Shown here piece after piece: positions 5,297 through 5,401 of a stretch of DNA of 5,401 nt (positions are counted from its first letter, which is position 1; each line of letters starts with the position of its first letter). The stretch lies in the NCBI GenBank assembly GCA_030620935.1, contig JAUXIP010000175.1, positions 1 through 5,401 on the forward strand, read 5' to 3'. The notes under the pieces are model-generated. The model was not told where the DNA came from. It ran no database searches and saw nothing but the letters and a program-made list of their open reading frames with translations. The DNA comes from Deltaproteobacteria bacterium (GTDB taxonomy: Bacteria > Desulfobacterota_B > Binatia > UBA9968). Position numbers and translations under genes: made by a program.

Positions 5297-5401
5297 TTAA
5301 TAGCCGCCGGCATGGGGGTGTCTCGAAGGGCCGATGCGTGGGACGATGAGAACCAAGTGTATCTCAAAGATACTCCCATCACCCATTCGAGCGTACGACA
5401 G
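5297..5401 (-). CDS. Possible C-terminal end of a gene upstream of trmI (cut by window edge)
   Basis: A minus-strand frame is open from the window edge to a TAA at 5299-5297, giving 34 codons that end in PHAGGY. It stops 32 bases before the trmI ATG on the same strand, the spacing expected of an operon. The product is not recognised. The opposite strand is also open from ATG 5312 to the edge, without a good Shine-Dalgarno, and the two frames are about equally GC-rich at third codon positions. One of them must be a shadow, or both are. The same-strand operon layout favours the minus frame slightly. Confidence 0.35.
   Translation of the reverse strand: MSYARMGDGSIFEIHLVLIVPRIGPSRHPHAGGY
5359..5373. 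repeat. 15-bp perfect palindrome GTATCT-CAA-AGATAC
   Basis: GTATCT (5359-5364) and AGATAC (5368-5373) are perfect complements around a three-base centre, about 95 bp upstream of the trmI start. If this end of the window is non-coding it could be an operator; if the partial minus-strand frame is real it lies inside coding sequence. Function unknown. Confidence 0.3.

Overview
The window looks like ordinary chromosomal DNA of a Gram-negative, free-living bacterium of about half GC content. The gene mix is a MoeA molybdopterin enzyme, a THEP1-type NTPase, an FbpA/AfuA-style periplasmic binding protein, a LysR regulator and a TrmI tRNA m1A58 methyltransferase. TrmI is absent from E. coli-like gammaproteobacteria, and stand-alone binding proteins of this sort are common in uncultured Desulfobacterota/Binatota/NC10-like lineages. 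That placement is inference from gene content, not something the sequence proves. No rRNA, tRNA, insertion sequence, CRISPR array or phage gene was seen.

Layout, left to right. (1) moeA lies on the minus strand (14-1252) and probably continues leftward into another gene of which only three codons are visible. A 118-bp gap separates it from a divergent THEP1-family NTPase gene (1371-1904, plus strand). The gap holds an unusual 11-bp-phased GATCA repeat that overlaps the moeA start codon. (2) A 375-bp stretch without a convincing gene (1905-2279) has a terminator-like hairpin pointing leftward at its left end. Its right end holds a plausible promoter and a very strong Shine-Dalgarno sequence for the next gene. 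(3) The binding-protein gene (2280-3320, plus) runs tail to tail with a lysR gene (3392-4288, minus), with a short hairpin between them. (4) Upstream of lysR is a perfect TAAGTT-N11-AACTTA palindrome, a textbook LysR-regulator box, and beyond it another hairpin carrying a Shine-Dalgarno-like core. (5) trmI (4458-5264, minus) precedes lysR on the same strand. A short open frame cut by the right edge may be the end of a gene upstream of trmI.

How the genes fit together. MoeA inserts molybdenum into molybdopterin. The THEP1-like protein is a P-loop NTPase whose cellular role is not settled. The binding protein would capture a small ligand in the periplasm for an ABC importer, but no permease or ATPase gene is adjacent. 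The LysR protein most likely controls its own gene and perhaps a distant target. TrmI is a housekeeping tRNA modification enzyme. I found no new multi-gene system. The most interesting signals are regulatory: the LysR box, the phased repeat at moeA, and the leftward terminator with no obvious gene feeding it.
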